This document shows, one piece after another, positions 30,901 through 45,900 of a stretch of DNA of 64,000 bases; the first letter of the stretch is position 1, and each line of letters starts with the position of its first letter. The translations under genes were made by a program, and so were the position numbers. The notes beneath the pieces are model-generated. The model was not told the origin of the DNA and did no database searches. It saw only the letters and a program-made list of their open reading frames with translations. The DNA is from Carposina sasakii. Taxonomy: Eukaryota; Arthropoda; Insecta; Lepidoptera; Carposinidae. The DNA lies in NCBI GenBank assembly GCA_014607495.2, contig CP053162.1:4410469-4474468 (forward strand), written 5' to 3'.

Positions 30901-33900
30901 TAGAAAGTTACGATCTTAAGCCGGCGCAGTTCGCTGGTATACCTACCTTACTGCAACCGCCGAGTGGGTGGACTAGCTTTCAATGCAATACATTTTTATT
31001 TTGCAATTTATAATAACTAAGCACTCGTCTGCCTTATGATGGCTTGAACAAAGAAGAGAATGAATCGGATTGAATTTTAATGTATTGGATTAATGTTGTA
31101 GATTTGCTTTTGTATTTCAGCACAAAAGTCTGTATGGTCTGTAAAAATTAAGGGAAATTTACATTTAACACAGTACATCTCTGTATGAATTTATATTATA
31201 CTGCTGTGATTTCTTCTTCTAAAGTATATAATGTATAAGCATCAATCAGGCAATCGATTGAATATGCGGGCTCGCATGTTGTGGACAAATTTCATAAATG
31301 TAGTTAGTTACCCGTGTTTCCAGGCTTACTTATTTTGTACTGGCGTCTACTACATCTTCAAATCAATTGTCATGTCATTATCTACCAGCTTCACAATCAG
31401 TATCAACAAATAGATGTCAGTGTTACTTAATACATGTTTCATCAAAACCGATTGCAGGATTTATTACCCTCATTACGTCGATGCCCATATACGTATTCCC
31501 AAATGATTATTTCAATTGACCTTTCTTTATACCCCTATCTCCTATTAAAATATAAAGATTCAATAGATATTACATTTCCTCGATGCGGTATTGTGAGTTA
31601 ATGAACCATTTTGTAAATTCCGACATCTTCTATCTAAAATTAATATTCTATCTACCACAATGAACCTTAAATCTACCTTGTAAATTCCGACATTATTATA
31701 TAAAATCATATTGCTATTCAATGTTTATTGAGATTCTAAATTACTGGTAAGACAAACAACAGGTATACTAGTTGTCTTGTTGTCTCTAAGAATAAGGGGA
31801 TCCGGTCAATCTGTAAATGTATCGTTATTTTAACAAATTGACCCTTAGGAAGAAAGTCCATCCATCAATCAGTCAAAATTGTGACGTCTAAACATGTGCC
31901 TATCCACCGAGATTGTAACAAATTCCTGAGCCGTGTTTGTGGTTAGCCATCAGTTTGTTTATTCGAAAACATTTAATTTGCAGAACAATCGTTGGAACAA
32001 TTAGTAAGTACAAGTGATGCGTCACGTCCTTATTCTCGTTCACCTCGGTGTACTGTGTAACAAGTGCTAGCAAATGACTCAGTTAGGTTATCGCGAGTGA
32101 GTCATTTAATCGCTAGTGAAAACTGAAAACTACTAGCAGTTGCTACCCTCGATGAGGGGGCCATTTCACGGAAATAGGGACTCCTTTCACTCCGCTATTT
32201 AACAATCGTAATGACCCTTTATAGGCACCACCATCGGGGCGTCCAGTTGTTTAGTCAATTGATAATTCCGATAAAATTAAATGCCGCAATACATCAGCCG
32301 TGTTTGTTTTAATTAAAAATGGAATTCCACATCTATCCGCCGTTTTCAAAATTACCGTTATATTTATTTTAATAATTGAAGTAGTATCTATCAAACAATG
32401 CACGGGCATAGTGATAGGACAAATATAATTACAGTAGTTTGCTTTTATTTATACGTAATGGCGTTATAAATTGTTACGGGGATGCAAGCGTAATTTTATC
32501 TATTTGGCTTTATAAAAGGAACTTTTATATTCGTCTCAAAAGGACGTTTTCGTTCAAGTACTTGTTTCATCAGCTTTACTTTATAGTTTGTCAATACGTT
32601 TTTACATAATTGCATAAAAGTCCCGTTTCCCCACATATGTTTTAATGTGATGTGATAGCATCATTTGGCATGTCTATGTATAATATCCCTGACGTTTCAG
32701 CAGATGCGGCCGCGCACATTGTTCGCGGAGTCAATGAACCTACCAAAATGATTCTCCGCGTATTGTGACCATAATCGAATCAACTCGCACTCTATATGGT
32801 AGCCAGCATCTTGCATTCTTATACGCGAACCCTTTTTTGACAAATAAAGCTCACGACAAGTCAGAAATCTCCGAGCGACCGTTGCATTTCATGAATCATT
32901 AATGCGCTTTATGAATTGATTTGTCTTTTATTTGTTCATGTTATTGAAACTCGATTACATAGTGGATGTTTTCTTGATAGTGGGGTAAATTGAATTGGAA
33001 AATCCCGTGACTCGTATTGAAAGGGGTGTGGTCGGGTCGGTCGCACGCGCGGGGACGCGGTCGGCGACGGGGTGAGGGTTGTGAGCGCTGCTGTGTCTGG
33101 GCTGGCGGGGCGGGGGTGCAGATCAATACGACTCGCACCCTCCACCCCCGCCTCGCCACCGCCAGCCGCGTTGCCGACCAATCTCCGCAGGCCCTACGTC
33201 TCTCGACGCCAATGCTTATTTTTTTATAGCACCCATTAACCGCGCTCTTCGATAAATGAATAAAAGCATATGTCAGCATTTTTTCCACGCAACGGAATTC
33301 CTTAAATTTTTTCAGCATTCGTAGATATTAATCTTCATATCCGGCTGTAAGTCTCTCATTACCATGGATTTCCGAGATGCTAGTGATTTAGGGGGTCCCT
33401 GCGTGATTACTATAAGAGTGGACTACCGTCAATGGACCTGTTGAATGTGTTTTATTATTACACAATACAGTCGATTCCGTCTCATGAATTTTATGTTCTT
33501 TTATAAATCTCTTCAATTATCGCTTCAAACCTTATTTAGTTTTCCTGCTCTCTTGATACCTAGTTTATTAAAATGTCCAATGCTAAGAAGCAAACTTGGA
33601 AAATTTGAATATGTACTCTGAGTCGAGTTGTTATTATTCTCTGACAATGAATGGCCATTTGTGTTGTGCTCTATGTGTTATGCTTTTTATAAACATGTTA
33701 TAACTTTTTTATTATTTACTATCTCCCTCAGAAGAATATTTCATACCAATAAAATAATTTTATTGATACTAATTAATGCGTTGGATGTCTTTTACTTTTA
33801 CATCTTATTACGTTTTGCATTATCATAATCATATGCGCAACTTTCTTCTCTTCCTATATTCAATAAGATATATTCATATCCATTTTATACCTCTTACTAG

Positions 33901-36900
33901 CTCTACTGTGTATCTGTAGGCATTGTCTTACTAATAATGTGGCTAGTTCTGTTTTCGACCTAACTTGAACCTAAACGAAATAAGGGAGTAAGCTTATGCC
34001 GATGTGCTCTGAGTACAAATTTGATATATTCTGTCTGGCAGGGTGATTCCTGTTTTCGAAACACCACCGACTGGTTGGTTACAGTGTTATTTCTGCCCTG
34101 GGTATGTGATGAGTCCGTTTTATTAGACGATGCCCATTGTCCAAGCAATTCTTGAACCCTTGACAGGTGATTCTGCGATTTCTATCGCACCTGTTTCAAC
34201 AACTGTTATCCTTTTTTTGGATATCTAGAATCATCGTTTCTAGTAGCATATTTGCTATCTTCGTTAACATGCGTTTTAAATGTAGCAGCAGCAATCTCAG
34301 CGCCTCATGTAATCTAATTATCACGCTGCGAATCTATATTTAGTAAGGCACTCACATCAGTAGCCACCCTTATCCTTCCGCCCTAATAGTATCTTGTGTT
34401 GGAACACCTTTTTTCCCAAAGTTTTGGGATGGGCACTGTATGATGTTTCGTTTATTACCCTGCGACGGCATTGGGTTCCATTTTTTTGTGCCCGCATATG
34501 TGGTACCGTATTTTGTTTTTGTGTTTGTATTTTAATCCCTGTCGTTGAGTTTGTATTAAATTTGTGTAAGTTTTGTACAATTATAAGCTATTGTTAGCTT
34601 TTGTGAATAGTATTTCTGTACGTGCTGCGTTATTTTTGTTATAGCACCTACGATTTTTTAAACTGAATTATGATTTTCCACAAACCTTTATGCACCAAAG
34701 GATTAACATACGATTGATAATTGGAAAGTTCATATAAATAATGTAAGTGCTGGATGTACCTATGTATTGTAAATACTGATATTGTAGGCCTCTGAAATCC
34801 ATCTATATCGCCGTTTTATTTGTAAAGGATATCGTTCTTGTTTAAATAACATACCTGTGAGTGTATTTTATCACATTATTATTTATTTTACTACATACTT
34901 TTATTTCCCACAAACAATAGAATTATTTGTTTTTCTTTATCATTATCCTAACCTAACATAAAATACTTGGCATGGTCAAACAATTAAATATGTAATTTTT
35001 TAGGGCGTAATACGACATACATATATATAGAGCAAGTAAAGATGATAAAATCCTCAATTAAGGTTTGCTATTATTGTCTTAGTTATTACGGAGAAAATTT
35101 ACTATAGTTTTTTAATCAGATAATTGATCTTTTCTTACACAATGGCGTTCAACGGAAGCATTATTTTAGTCGGCATCTTGGAATGAAAGTCGGCGACATT
35201 TGAACCACTTAAGCACCGAAATCAAGGGCCATTATCAGTTTGTAAGTGTCTTAGTGTGCATCCAGCGGGGTTTTTTGAACATAATTGAACTTATCAATCG
35301 AATACTTGTCTGTTTCATGTTTACTTGTTCATTCATCGAGGGGCAATGTTGCGAGTGCGGAGGGTAAAATTTTATGTCGGGTCATTGGAACACCCTATGC
35401 AGTGCCATCTGTGGTATGAGCTTCCTGGGTTGACAATTAAAGAGGATGACTAACCACATTCATACTAAACTGGCTCACTCACAATACATGGTAGTGCAAT
35501 AGGTACTTACGCTTGTTGTTTCAAAGGCTACTTGCGTGAATTTACATTATATTAGTGCGTAATAACAATTCCTGCATAATTCTATAGTTAGTCAAGAATT
35601 TAGCCTTGTACTTCGTTATTTACAATTCTGGACGTGTACCTATTGGTTCTTTGTGATTAATACCATTGCAAGGTGAACGAGAGGTAATAACAACCAGTGT
35701 ATTGGCACTATTAGTTATGTAAAGCAATGTGTAATGTAGATGGTCACACCGTCACACGTTGTTGAGTTAGCCGCCTGGGTCATCGCAGAGTTGATCGGAA
35801 GCAGATAGCGTGCGTCACGTTGGCGGCTATTCTAGTCGGTTGTCAGGGCAGACCGCTAGCCGGATATTAACGTGCCTCGGTGTGGGTACCTGCATTATGA
35901 CCTCTCCGACAGGTCAATGGAATCCGACACGTCCCAACTTTGCACAAAAATCCTTCTACGGCCATTTTATTGGACTTAATATTGTGACATTTTATTAAAT
36001 TGAGCGACATGAGTTATTGCTGCCATCAAAAGCTTGTATTTCCTTGTTCTACATTGCAATTTTAATGTAGATTTTTCACGATGGTGAATATCTCTTGTTC
36101 CCTTGTCTCATGAATAAAAATGTTTCCAGGAGTCTTGAGCTCACGCAACGGGTCCCATAAATATGCATTTCGTGATTTTCTTTAGTATTCGCGATAGAGG
36201 TTCCCGTCTCAGAAATTTATCCCTGTTTTGTACCTTACTTTCCTACTTAATCCTCGTTTACTTGGGGTTAGGTTAGGCTGTTCCTCTTTTATTATTCAGT
36301 GAGAGCTTTGGGTGGAATTTGTTTCTTAGAATTTTGGGCTTGCGCAATGTTTCCTCATTACTTTTATTCTTTCATTAGGCACAGTTTTATTAATATTTAC
36401 ATACTAGCTATCGCTCATGATTTCGTCCGCGTTACTGGCAAATAATCCAGTTGTTCCCATTTCTGTAGGATTTTAGTAATGCAGCCCCTACAGTAGGTAC
36501 CTAACGAACATCCAAGCCTTTCATCTTCCTGCACCCAGTAGTTTCGACTGCGCTTTATCTATAAATCAGTAAATTTTCCATACATATAGATATAAACCCA
36601 GACAGTAGTATATTTCTTACGCGGTAGACTATGCAGGCAGACAGTTCAGAACTTTCACCCCTTTGCGGTGGAATTTAAGTAGGTTTATTTAATCGTATGT
36701 TCATGTTAGCTTTACTATTTTTATCGTTTATGAACTAAATACCAGACCAGGCAATTCCCAGTCACGCCACCCTTGGCACACTAGCACAATTCCATTCTTC
36801 ACGGTAATTTATTTAAAATTGAAAAGTAAACTGACCAAAAAGTTGTATACGAGTAGATGTAAACTATGATATTCTCGTTTGATTTATGCAGAAAGAAATG

Positions 36901-39900
36901 AATTGTTACAGGTCGTAAACAAAATTACCACACGAACTTCCTGTGTCCTTTTATCGAAACTAGTTTTATAAATGTTCGTATTAACGCATTTACACTGTCT
37001 CAGAACAGAATACAAATGATTCACGAAGTCTAAGGATAAGGAAATTCCATTCGATGCACGATTGTTGTATACGCTATTCCTTCCTATTCTATTCATAAGT
37101 TTGAAGTACGGCATGAGTAGGGTAATGTGTATGAATCATATTGCATTACGGACGAGACTTGCAATATTACGTTATTGTTGTCTAATTTAGAGTTACTATT
37201 ACCAACTATTGGAATAGTTAATGCTCACAAACTTATATACAAGGTAGAAACTTTCATAGACTATTACTTAGTTAGACGAATAGTCGTTCTCTTTTATGTT
37301 GAACATTGTGAACTACACTAATTTCCAAAATCATTGATCTCCGCTTGTTATATTCTCGAACCATTGGCCTACTCATTTATTTCACTCAATCTTATTAAAA
37401 TCTTTTCATTAAAGTTGACGTCTAATTGGATCCAATTAGTATGGATTACGGACGTTGCTGTTTCGCCGGATATTTTTACTTTCTTCGTTTCCCTATTTCA
37501 TGCTAAAAAACTTTGTTGTAGTGTCTTCGCGTATGATATTAGCAAAACAATATACCGACTTTAAAAATTCACACTAGCGTACAATTTGTAAGAGTTTCTA
37601 TTTAAAATTCAGTAGTATTCATCGTCATAACTAGGCGCCGAGTCGCAAGCCGTGGGGAAACGCTCGCCGCCATAGAACGGAAGAAGAGCCGTGTGAGTTA
37701 TATCGTGGTACGCCGGCTGCATTACAAATGCCATCCGTCTACATTCTCCACGAGCTAACTCCATACGATTGTTTTATGATCCAAGATATGTAAAACACCC
37801 TCATTGCTTGACGTCGTAGCTTCAGCTATACGTTCTACGAGAGTTTGAAAGAAAGTTATAATGGACTGCAGCCAAGTTCAAGTCCAGACGAAATCGAAAG
37901 TCCAGGAATATCATAAAGTATTGGGTGGTAAAATTTTCGCTCGGTGGATTTCGCTGTAGCGCAGTGAAACGTGACGCCCGACATCCGATTTGTGCAAGAT
38001 CCTTCGTTAGGTACAGCGCGGAATTTGTTCTACCGAAAATACTACGAAGGCACGTAAGTAACTATTCATATAATTGGGTACGGTTTACTTTATAATGTGG
38101 TTACCACACCTTTTAGCATGTATACCTAACTTTACTTAAGCTTAATTGTACGAGTATACATTACTTTTGTAGATTCATTTTAAGTTATAGCTGAACTAAT
38201 CTGAAAATTTCAAAAGGTTTAAACATCTGTGTGCGTATCATAATCTCCATTAGATTTAATGTTACGGATAAATTATTTTCAAGAGTTCTCCCAAGAATCA
38301 AATAACTTAATAGTTTGTTCTTGGAATCCAAAACGGGTTTATGTCTTCTTCGGCTTTAAATATTTCAAAAGATTACTGCCATGCACTCTGCACCATGTCG
38401 CTCGTGCACTGTCGTTAAGTGTTTGTAGTTTATTACCAAAGTTGAGTACAGATGTGCACTGGAACTTCAGTCATTACATTAGCTAGCTTCCTAGGACACT
38501 ATGTCTGGCTATACTGCTATAGGTAGTGAGGTGGTGTCGCGCCGCCGCCGCCCCGTCAGCCGGGCATCGTCGCTCCACCCGACGACGCGCCGACAGGTCG
38601 CGCCACTTCTACCCCCGTGCAATTTAAAAATTACCTACCTAGGGTGTCGGTAGAGTTCACTCACTCATTCAATTTTAATGTATTTTCTAAATATCTTTAC
38701 AGCACGTTAGGGTGCGAACAGCAAATCCGACACAGTAATAATTTATACAAATTCTCGGTGTTGTGCTAGGCATCTCATTGGTTTGTTTATTAAACCGGAA
38801 AGGAATTTTAGTTGCGTGAATAGAAATTTATGCTCACGCATTAATAATGTTAAGTCTTTGTTAGGGTTGCAGTTTGAGCAGGTTGGGAAGACTGCTTTAG
38901 TATTAGAATTTTGGAAGAAGGTGCCTACAAGTTTATCTTTGCATAAATTGAGTTTATGGAAATAAGGGGTAATTAAGATTAAGAACGAGGGCAGGGTTGA
39001 CGACTCTTTCTCGTTATATCGTTATTCGGTTTTAGTTCACATCGACCCTCGAGGTTTAAAGTAAGGGCTTGAGAACACGCAACTGACAACATACCCTAAA
39101 ATATATCGGATCAGTATAATCGCGGAAGTATATGCGCTCTTTATGTGTATACGTTGAAAACATTGCAAACTTTTGTATAACACGTATTTAAGAATCGTAT
39201 CAAGTATTACGGACGTATTATCAAACAAAATACCACTACCTGCTCATGACGTACGCGCATTACGAAGCATTGTTAAAAAGGAAGCCATTCAAGACATTTG
39301 AAGAAGCGGTCAGGTAGCGTGCGTAAAATTCGATACGAGACTCACGGGCAGAGATTATCTCGGATTAACATTCCACGTACTCCGACCCCCGGCAATATGG
39401 GCCCCATGATCGTCGATAAAATGTAGCACAATGCTTTTTTTTATAATACTTACAAACAGCCACGTTAGTGCCCGCGCCCAATTTATCCAATAAAACTTAT
39501 GCGGGCGCGAACAGTCAGCGACACCGTGGCGACTATCGACTGGGTCGACTCCCATGTCGTTGTAATTATTCAGAATTACCAGCTTAAGTGCATTAATGTC
39601 GGGAGCCGACGGGCTGTCAGGGTTGCATGATCGCCAACAATGAAAGAGGACAGCCCGAGCGCGGCCCCTGCTTACAAAATACTCATGCATCACTTCCCTT
39701 CATGAACCAAATCATTTTACATATTATGAAATCAAATCGTAACGGAAAAATCTTTAATTGTACATTGTACTTGTTTAGTGTTATTCTAGTATATATATAT
39801 TTTTAAAATAAACTTCTTTTCTATACTTGCAATCTAAACAATATTCATGATAAACAAACAAGTGAAGTGGAGCGTGAAATTATTATGAAAACTTAGGGGA

Positions 39901-42900
39901 CCAGTTTTGTTCGCCCGCCGCCGGCCGGCATGTTAAATATTCTAAGAAAATAAACCACTTTTGCAAGGAATTTAAATTAAAACATCTCAAATGACGTCCA
40001 GTCAGGGTACAGTTACTCGGGGCGACGATTAATGCCATTTTGTAATCTGTCTAGATTACTCTGGCTAGGTACATTGTCTGCGTCGGTAATTTATGCGTAG
40101 TCTACACAATTGTCAAAATGTTCTCAAGATATTTCGTTGTTTTTTTCGTTGCCCGTAGATTTTTTGGTGAAACTGACAGATTAATGCCGCGTTGAAAGAA
40201 AGCAATTCGAGTGTTCCGTTCTCTCGTCCTATTAAACACTTGTGCTGTTAATGCATTACGGGTTCGTGCATGCCACAGTTTATTACATAGTGCGTGCACT
40301 ACCTAGTACAAGTGTATTTTTGGCCCGGCTCACAGTATTTCCTTGTTTACTTGTATTATAACTGGATGGTTATCCATAATAGCTTTACGTTATTAGTTCA
40401 TCCCAATTGATGGTATTGTCTTTGTCCTGAAAATGTTGATAAAATAAAATGAATCCTTAACTGAGTTAATGAAAGAATGCTGAACTGAAACTCGTATTTC
40501 TAATGCATTGATCGATAAATGAAGTATATACATACTAATAACAACGACGACGGGGAGACAATCGCAAAATATCGATTTCAGGTCGCCGACAGAGAGCAAC
40601 CGCGCGATTTTGTAACGCAGACACGTATCGATAAACAATTAAATACACTACACCGCGTGTTACATGTAGTGCTTCTGTAACATGTACTTCAGATCCCTCT
40701 ACTCTACCATTAATAATATTGTAGCTATTACAGTCCCTTTCATAATCTTGCATTAGAATTCTTTTAAGATGTCTAAGAAAATCTTTTCGTTCTTGAAATA
40801 GTTCGTCGTTGACGTAGATACATTGCTGTGGCGATAGCATAAAGCAACCGCAGATATCTGCTAGTCCTCAAATCTCAACACTATCTTTATGGCGTCCATT
40901 AAATATTCATAAATCGGGCAAAGATGGGTGACCTCGTAAAATTGTGATTTCAAAAACAAATAAAAACATTCATCTGTATGAACGTAGAGGAGTGATATGC
41001 TGGACTGATTTGAGTTATTCCAGTTAAGTGCTGCGTAACAATGGTCACTAGCATACATGGGGCACCATGTTTATATTGATTGACACGTGTTTAAATATTT
41101 ATATGCGTGTCTATCTATATGCTGATCATGCTTGTTCCGACGAGTAAATGACTGCCGCATTCTTTATCCCCACCATTTAATTAAGTACTCCGTATATGAC
41201 GTCGTGGACATCGGTATTGATAACAACAATGCCATGAAATAATTACTTCGAAAAAATATAGATATTAAGATGTTGCAGACTGAAGACCTAATGGTACATC
41301 GTAACATTTTACGGCCGTGTAAAATTCTTATCTGTATACGCTCTGCATTTTGCGTGCAACCGTTTTGCTAATGAAGATTTTGTCGTAAATGCGATCTGTT
41401 TGAAATACTCGTACTGTGTCGACACATTTTTTTCTGTGGTGTCTTTTGTCAATATTTACTAGGACACAATATTTTCAATCGATTCTTAGATATTGCATTG
41501 TTTGTTAATGTTTTCTTCCTTTTTGTTCTAGTGGTCTGAACTTCCAAGATCTGATCGTCCGTCAGGGTACCATCGACTCGCCCCCTAAGACTCCTTTCAT
41601 TCTTGGATTCGAATGCGCTGGAGAAATCGAGCAGGTTGGAGAGGGTGTCACCAATTTCAAGGTATGATTAATAGTCATATAACTAATCATTAAGATTTGT
41701 AGATAGTAAAGAAAAAAAGTATCAGGAATAAGATGTTTTCAAAACCCCTCAAGAAGGTCTGTCAAATGCAAAAAGTTATTAATGGTAGTGTTAGAAATAC
41801 ATGTCTAATTGAGAAATTCAAGTTGCAATAATTACATCGTTATAAAATTCTATTATTTATAGCGGAATTGACTATTTATGTGTTCATCTATTTCTTTGTT
41901 ATAATGATAATAATTTATCAATTAATACGGTAGATCATAATAATCAATCAACGGATGTAATATTTTAAAAGTTTTTAAAATCTAATGACGAGTAGGTAGT
42001 GTATTTTTAACGCTATTTAAAAATCTCAAGGCAATGAAAAAGGAAAGTTTAAATAATTGAAAGGGAAATCTGTTGCTTTTCGGTAAAAGTTCTTCCAAGT
42101 CCAGAAACTCTGTAACTTCGAAAAACTGAGTATGTGCGACTGCTAACTTGAATACGGGATGTCAAAGTACGGGTCTAGCTAGAGGTTCACAATTTATTCA
42201 TTCTATTAGAAACTGCAGGAGGGTATGCTGAACGTGGCTGTAGTACCTACTCTATTTCGGGAACATATACAGGGTGTTTGTGACAGCCAGGCAAATATTG
42301 ATACCATGACTTCAGACCATGATTCTGAGGTGGAAAAAAATAAAAATTTTCGCGATTTCTTTTTCATATTTATAGGAAAAAATTGTTTATTTCATTTAAT
42401 TAGGCCTTAAATAATAATAAAAATTTTAACCAAAATATGATTTTAAAAAAAGTTGCCCTCGTAAATGTTCAAAAAACTGATCAACCCTAATGGAGAGTCA
42501 CAAGTAATCAAAAAAACAGAAATGTGTCACACATTAACTAATAAGCCCATTTAATTAGTCACAGGATCGCCCTATACAATTGGCGCGGAGAGCAAAGATT
42601 ACTGTTAATCAAATCTATACATATAATAAAAATGTAACGGATTGCTGTCTGTACATGGAAGATATATGAGAAAAAACGACCGCATTAGAATTTATCAACG
42701 CATTAGAACCCAAAACGATGATTTTTGGAATTTTTGTCTGTTTGTCTGTGCGTTTGTGCACGCTAATATCAGAAACGGCTGAACCGATTTCTATGCAGTT
42801 TTCAGGAATATATTATGACTATACTTTTTATCCTGGGAAAATGTTTTTATCCCGGATAATTTTCACAGTTTGTTTTTTCTGTAGTCCTTGTAACTTTGGA

Positions 42901-45900
42901 CCTCAATATATTGGAAACCCGTAGATTCCCAGGGGTGCTTCCATAGAAAAAAATTATCGTGATGTTACAAAGAATACGAGGTATTAAAAGAACAAAGTTG
43001 TCTTTTTACACCCAGTATGTAGCTACCAGTGTTTTGGAATAACAAGGATACAGCCAGTCACTCGAATCTTACCAATACACAGAAAAGTGGAAATTCCCAT
43101 TCAACCATATCGACCAAAATGCATCTTTCACATACACGTAAAACAAATGCCAAATCTTGGCAATATGACTTTCGAAAGAAACCATATTGCGCCGACCCCA
43201 TAGGATAAGGGCAGGAAGAGGATGACAGTTCACACAATCTATTCAACATAATTTGTACCTTAAAATACCGTTCTACCAAGTAACCTTTCCCCAGGTTGGA
43301 GATCTAGTAGTGGCCCTGCCAGAGTACAAGGCGTGGGCTGAGTTGGTGGCAGTGCCAGCTCAGTACGTGTACGCTCTACCCAATGGCATGACCCCACTGG
43401 ACGCGGTGGCCGTCACCACTAATTACGTGGTGGCTTACCTGCTGCTCTTCGAGATGGCCAACCTGTCGCCTGGCAACAGCCTGCTGGTGCATTCCGCTGG
43501 TGGTGGCGTGGTAAGTCTTGTTTTGTAGCTTTTACGTAGTATTTTTAGTCCTTTAAGTGTTTTTCGAGGCGCAAGACTACAAATGCTTACGTCATCTCAA
43601 TGTTGTTTTTTGTTCTCTAGATATACCATAGTCAGATTGAGAATAAAAAAGCGTGTAATAATGATTACCGACGTTGTATTGTTGTACCTATGTAGTTTGG
43701 GGATACTTTTAAGTGGAATTGGGTCTAGTTTAAATATGTGTCTTACTGAACAATATGTTCCTCCAACTTTAACAACCCCAACTTATAACAGATCCTAATT
43801 TAGGCCAGAAAATTCTGTATTCAAATTTTTATGTTCCAAGTTCCCCGGCACCCCTTACTCATTCATCCCAACAATCATCTCACTACACATAAAGCGACTC
43901 AATGTGTAACATATCCAAAAATAAATGCAGTAGCATTGACCCTTGTGCGCGTTAAGTGTCTACTTGCGCTAGAGCATTTCAGTTGATAATAGCCGCGCAA
44001 ACAATATAACGATTGCCTAATTGTTTTACTAAATTGGATGAGAAAACCTAGGCTGGTAGTTCCGACTGTGACGTCATAGCCGCCCTTAGGTCGACGACCG
44101 GTCCCTTTCTAGCTTTGTGTTTGTCGATCTAGACTGCGTAAACTCATTTGTTAGGCACCCTAGGCGGCGGGGTTATGGAATTGTACATACATTAACTCTA
44201 CGCCCATATTTACTTTATGTATTAGAACTGCTGTTGTCTCTTCGGCTTTTGTTGAGGTTTCAATTTAAGTGAAGTTGCGTAAAGTAAAAAGTTGGTACTA
44301 ATATTTTCTACATAGTGATTAGCTCGTTAACTTTTTACGTTAGGTGCTATAAGTGCAAAACGTGTTACGCATACCGATCGATGAAGTAACTATGAAATAT
44401 AATAATATGTACTAAATTTACCATTTTATGATGGTAGTCTACGATTAAAATTTCCGGAGAAGACATTTATAAGATAGATAAAATTATTTATTGTACCACA
44501 AAACATTATATACAAAGGCGAGCTTAATGCCTTGCAAGGCATTCTCTACCAGCTAACCTGGATAAGATGAACGTAGGTCAAAGGGAAAATTAATTCTTTC
44601 GTGTGAGAATACGAGTACTCCGTATTCATTGTCAAATGTTTAACGGATTATTTTCTGATCGTTAGATATGTTGTTGACACGCGAGTTCATCTGCTTGAAC
44701 TAACAATTGCATTTACTCCGACCCACGCAAATTTTTACATGAAAATTGATCGACGTATCATCAACTTTATCGACATTAATGGATAATCAACCAGCAATAA
44801 AAAAAAGTACTTAATATCTTCTTGTTCTAAAATAAAAATAAAGGGACTAGAAAACAATTCATATTAGACATAAAATAGTCATAAATACAATACACAAAAG
44901 AAACATAAAATGGACCTTATGGGCATGAACCCATGTCGTGTTCTACATGCCAGCAAAATGGGTTCAGCTGGCGTATAAAATGTCCCGAAGTAAGCATCTT
45001 TATATTGCTTACGTTGAGTAAACTGATTTATACGAGTAGTACCCAAGTTTCTAATATAAAAGTTATGTAGCTTCACCTTTCTGGATTTTTTTTGATCATG
45101 TGTTTTTGCAAATTTTTCTAATGGAAACTAGAAATCTTTTAGATGTTGGAATTTCAGAAATCCATTTAATAGACTTTGTAATGATTAAGTTCTGGTGTCC
45201 TAGGATAGCGGTGTCGTCATAAATCGGCCGAGAAAGACTTTCACATATCGGCACCACAAAGACAGTTGTCCTTTTGCGTTCGTACGGACACTATACCACT
45301 ATCCTTGGAAACCAATGCTTTTATATCAAAACGTTCGTGATTTCCCTGGACAATCGGAACCAACCTTCATGGCTCTAAACCGATTCATCCCTTCAGGGTC
45401 AAGCCGTGGCCCAGCTGGCGAAGACGGTGGAGAACGTGACAGTCTTCGGCGTCTGCTCCAAGTCGAAGCACGAAGCCCTGAAGGCCAACAACAACAACAT
45501 TGACCACCTGCTCGAGAGGGGCAGCGACTACTCCAGCGAAGTCAGGAAGTAAGTACACTTTAGCTATAGATGTATTATGAAGACCGTAGACGAAGGCTGA
45601 GTAGCAGTAGTAGGTTTTGGGCTGAAACGTCGCTTTATTTGGCGCTGGAGTCATCACTGATGGGAGGAGGATTGAGGTTTTCGCTGTAACTTCGGTGTTC
45701 TAAATACCCGGGGTTACTCCTACTGTTTATAATAGGTGTCGAGACTGTCTATGTACTGGGGTCTGTAAACATCGCGTACAAAAGCGTCTGTCGTTATTTG
45801 CGATTTGTTTAAAAGTAATTTAGATTTTGTTTCATAATCCTTAATTATCATCACATAGATGAATTAGACAGCCTTAACAGACTCCTTGATTTTCTCAGCT

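Larger units (their letters stand above)
28174..41531 (+). other. VAT-1 intron 1, repeat-poor
   Basis: In 13.4 kb I recognised none of the dispersed families that fill the other introns and spacers. Landmarks are GC-rich islands at 33017-33200 and 38535-38625 and an imperfect tandem repeat near 31600-31720 (TTGTAAATTCCGACAT twice, 68 bp apart). It probably holds regulatory sequence. No conserved coding exon was found in it. Confidence 0.5.

Noticed and set aside
32936..33318. ORFs of 70-125 codons in the VAT-1 intron 1 GC island
   Set aside because: Several frames are open on both strands because of high GC content. No conserved motif was found and none joins VAT-1 exons better than the assembled model.
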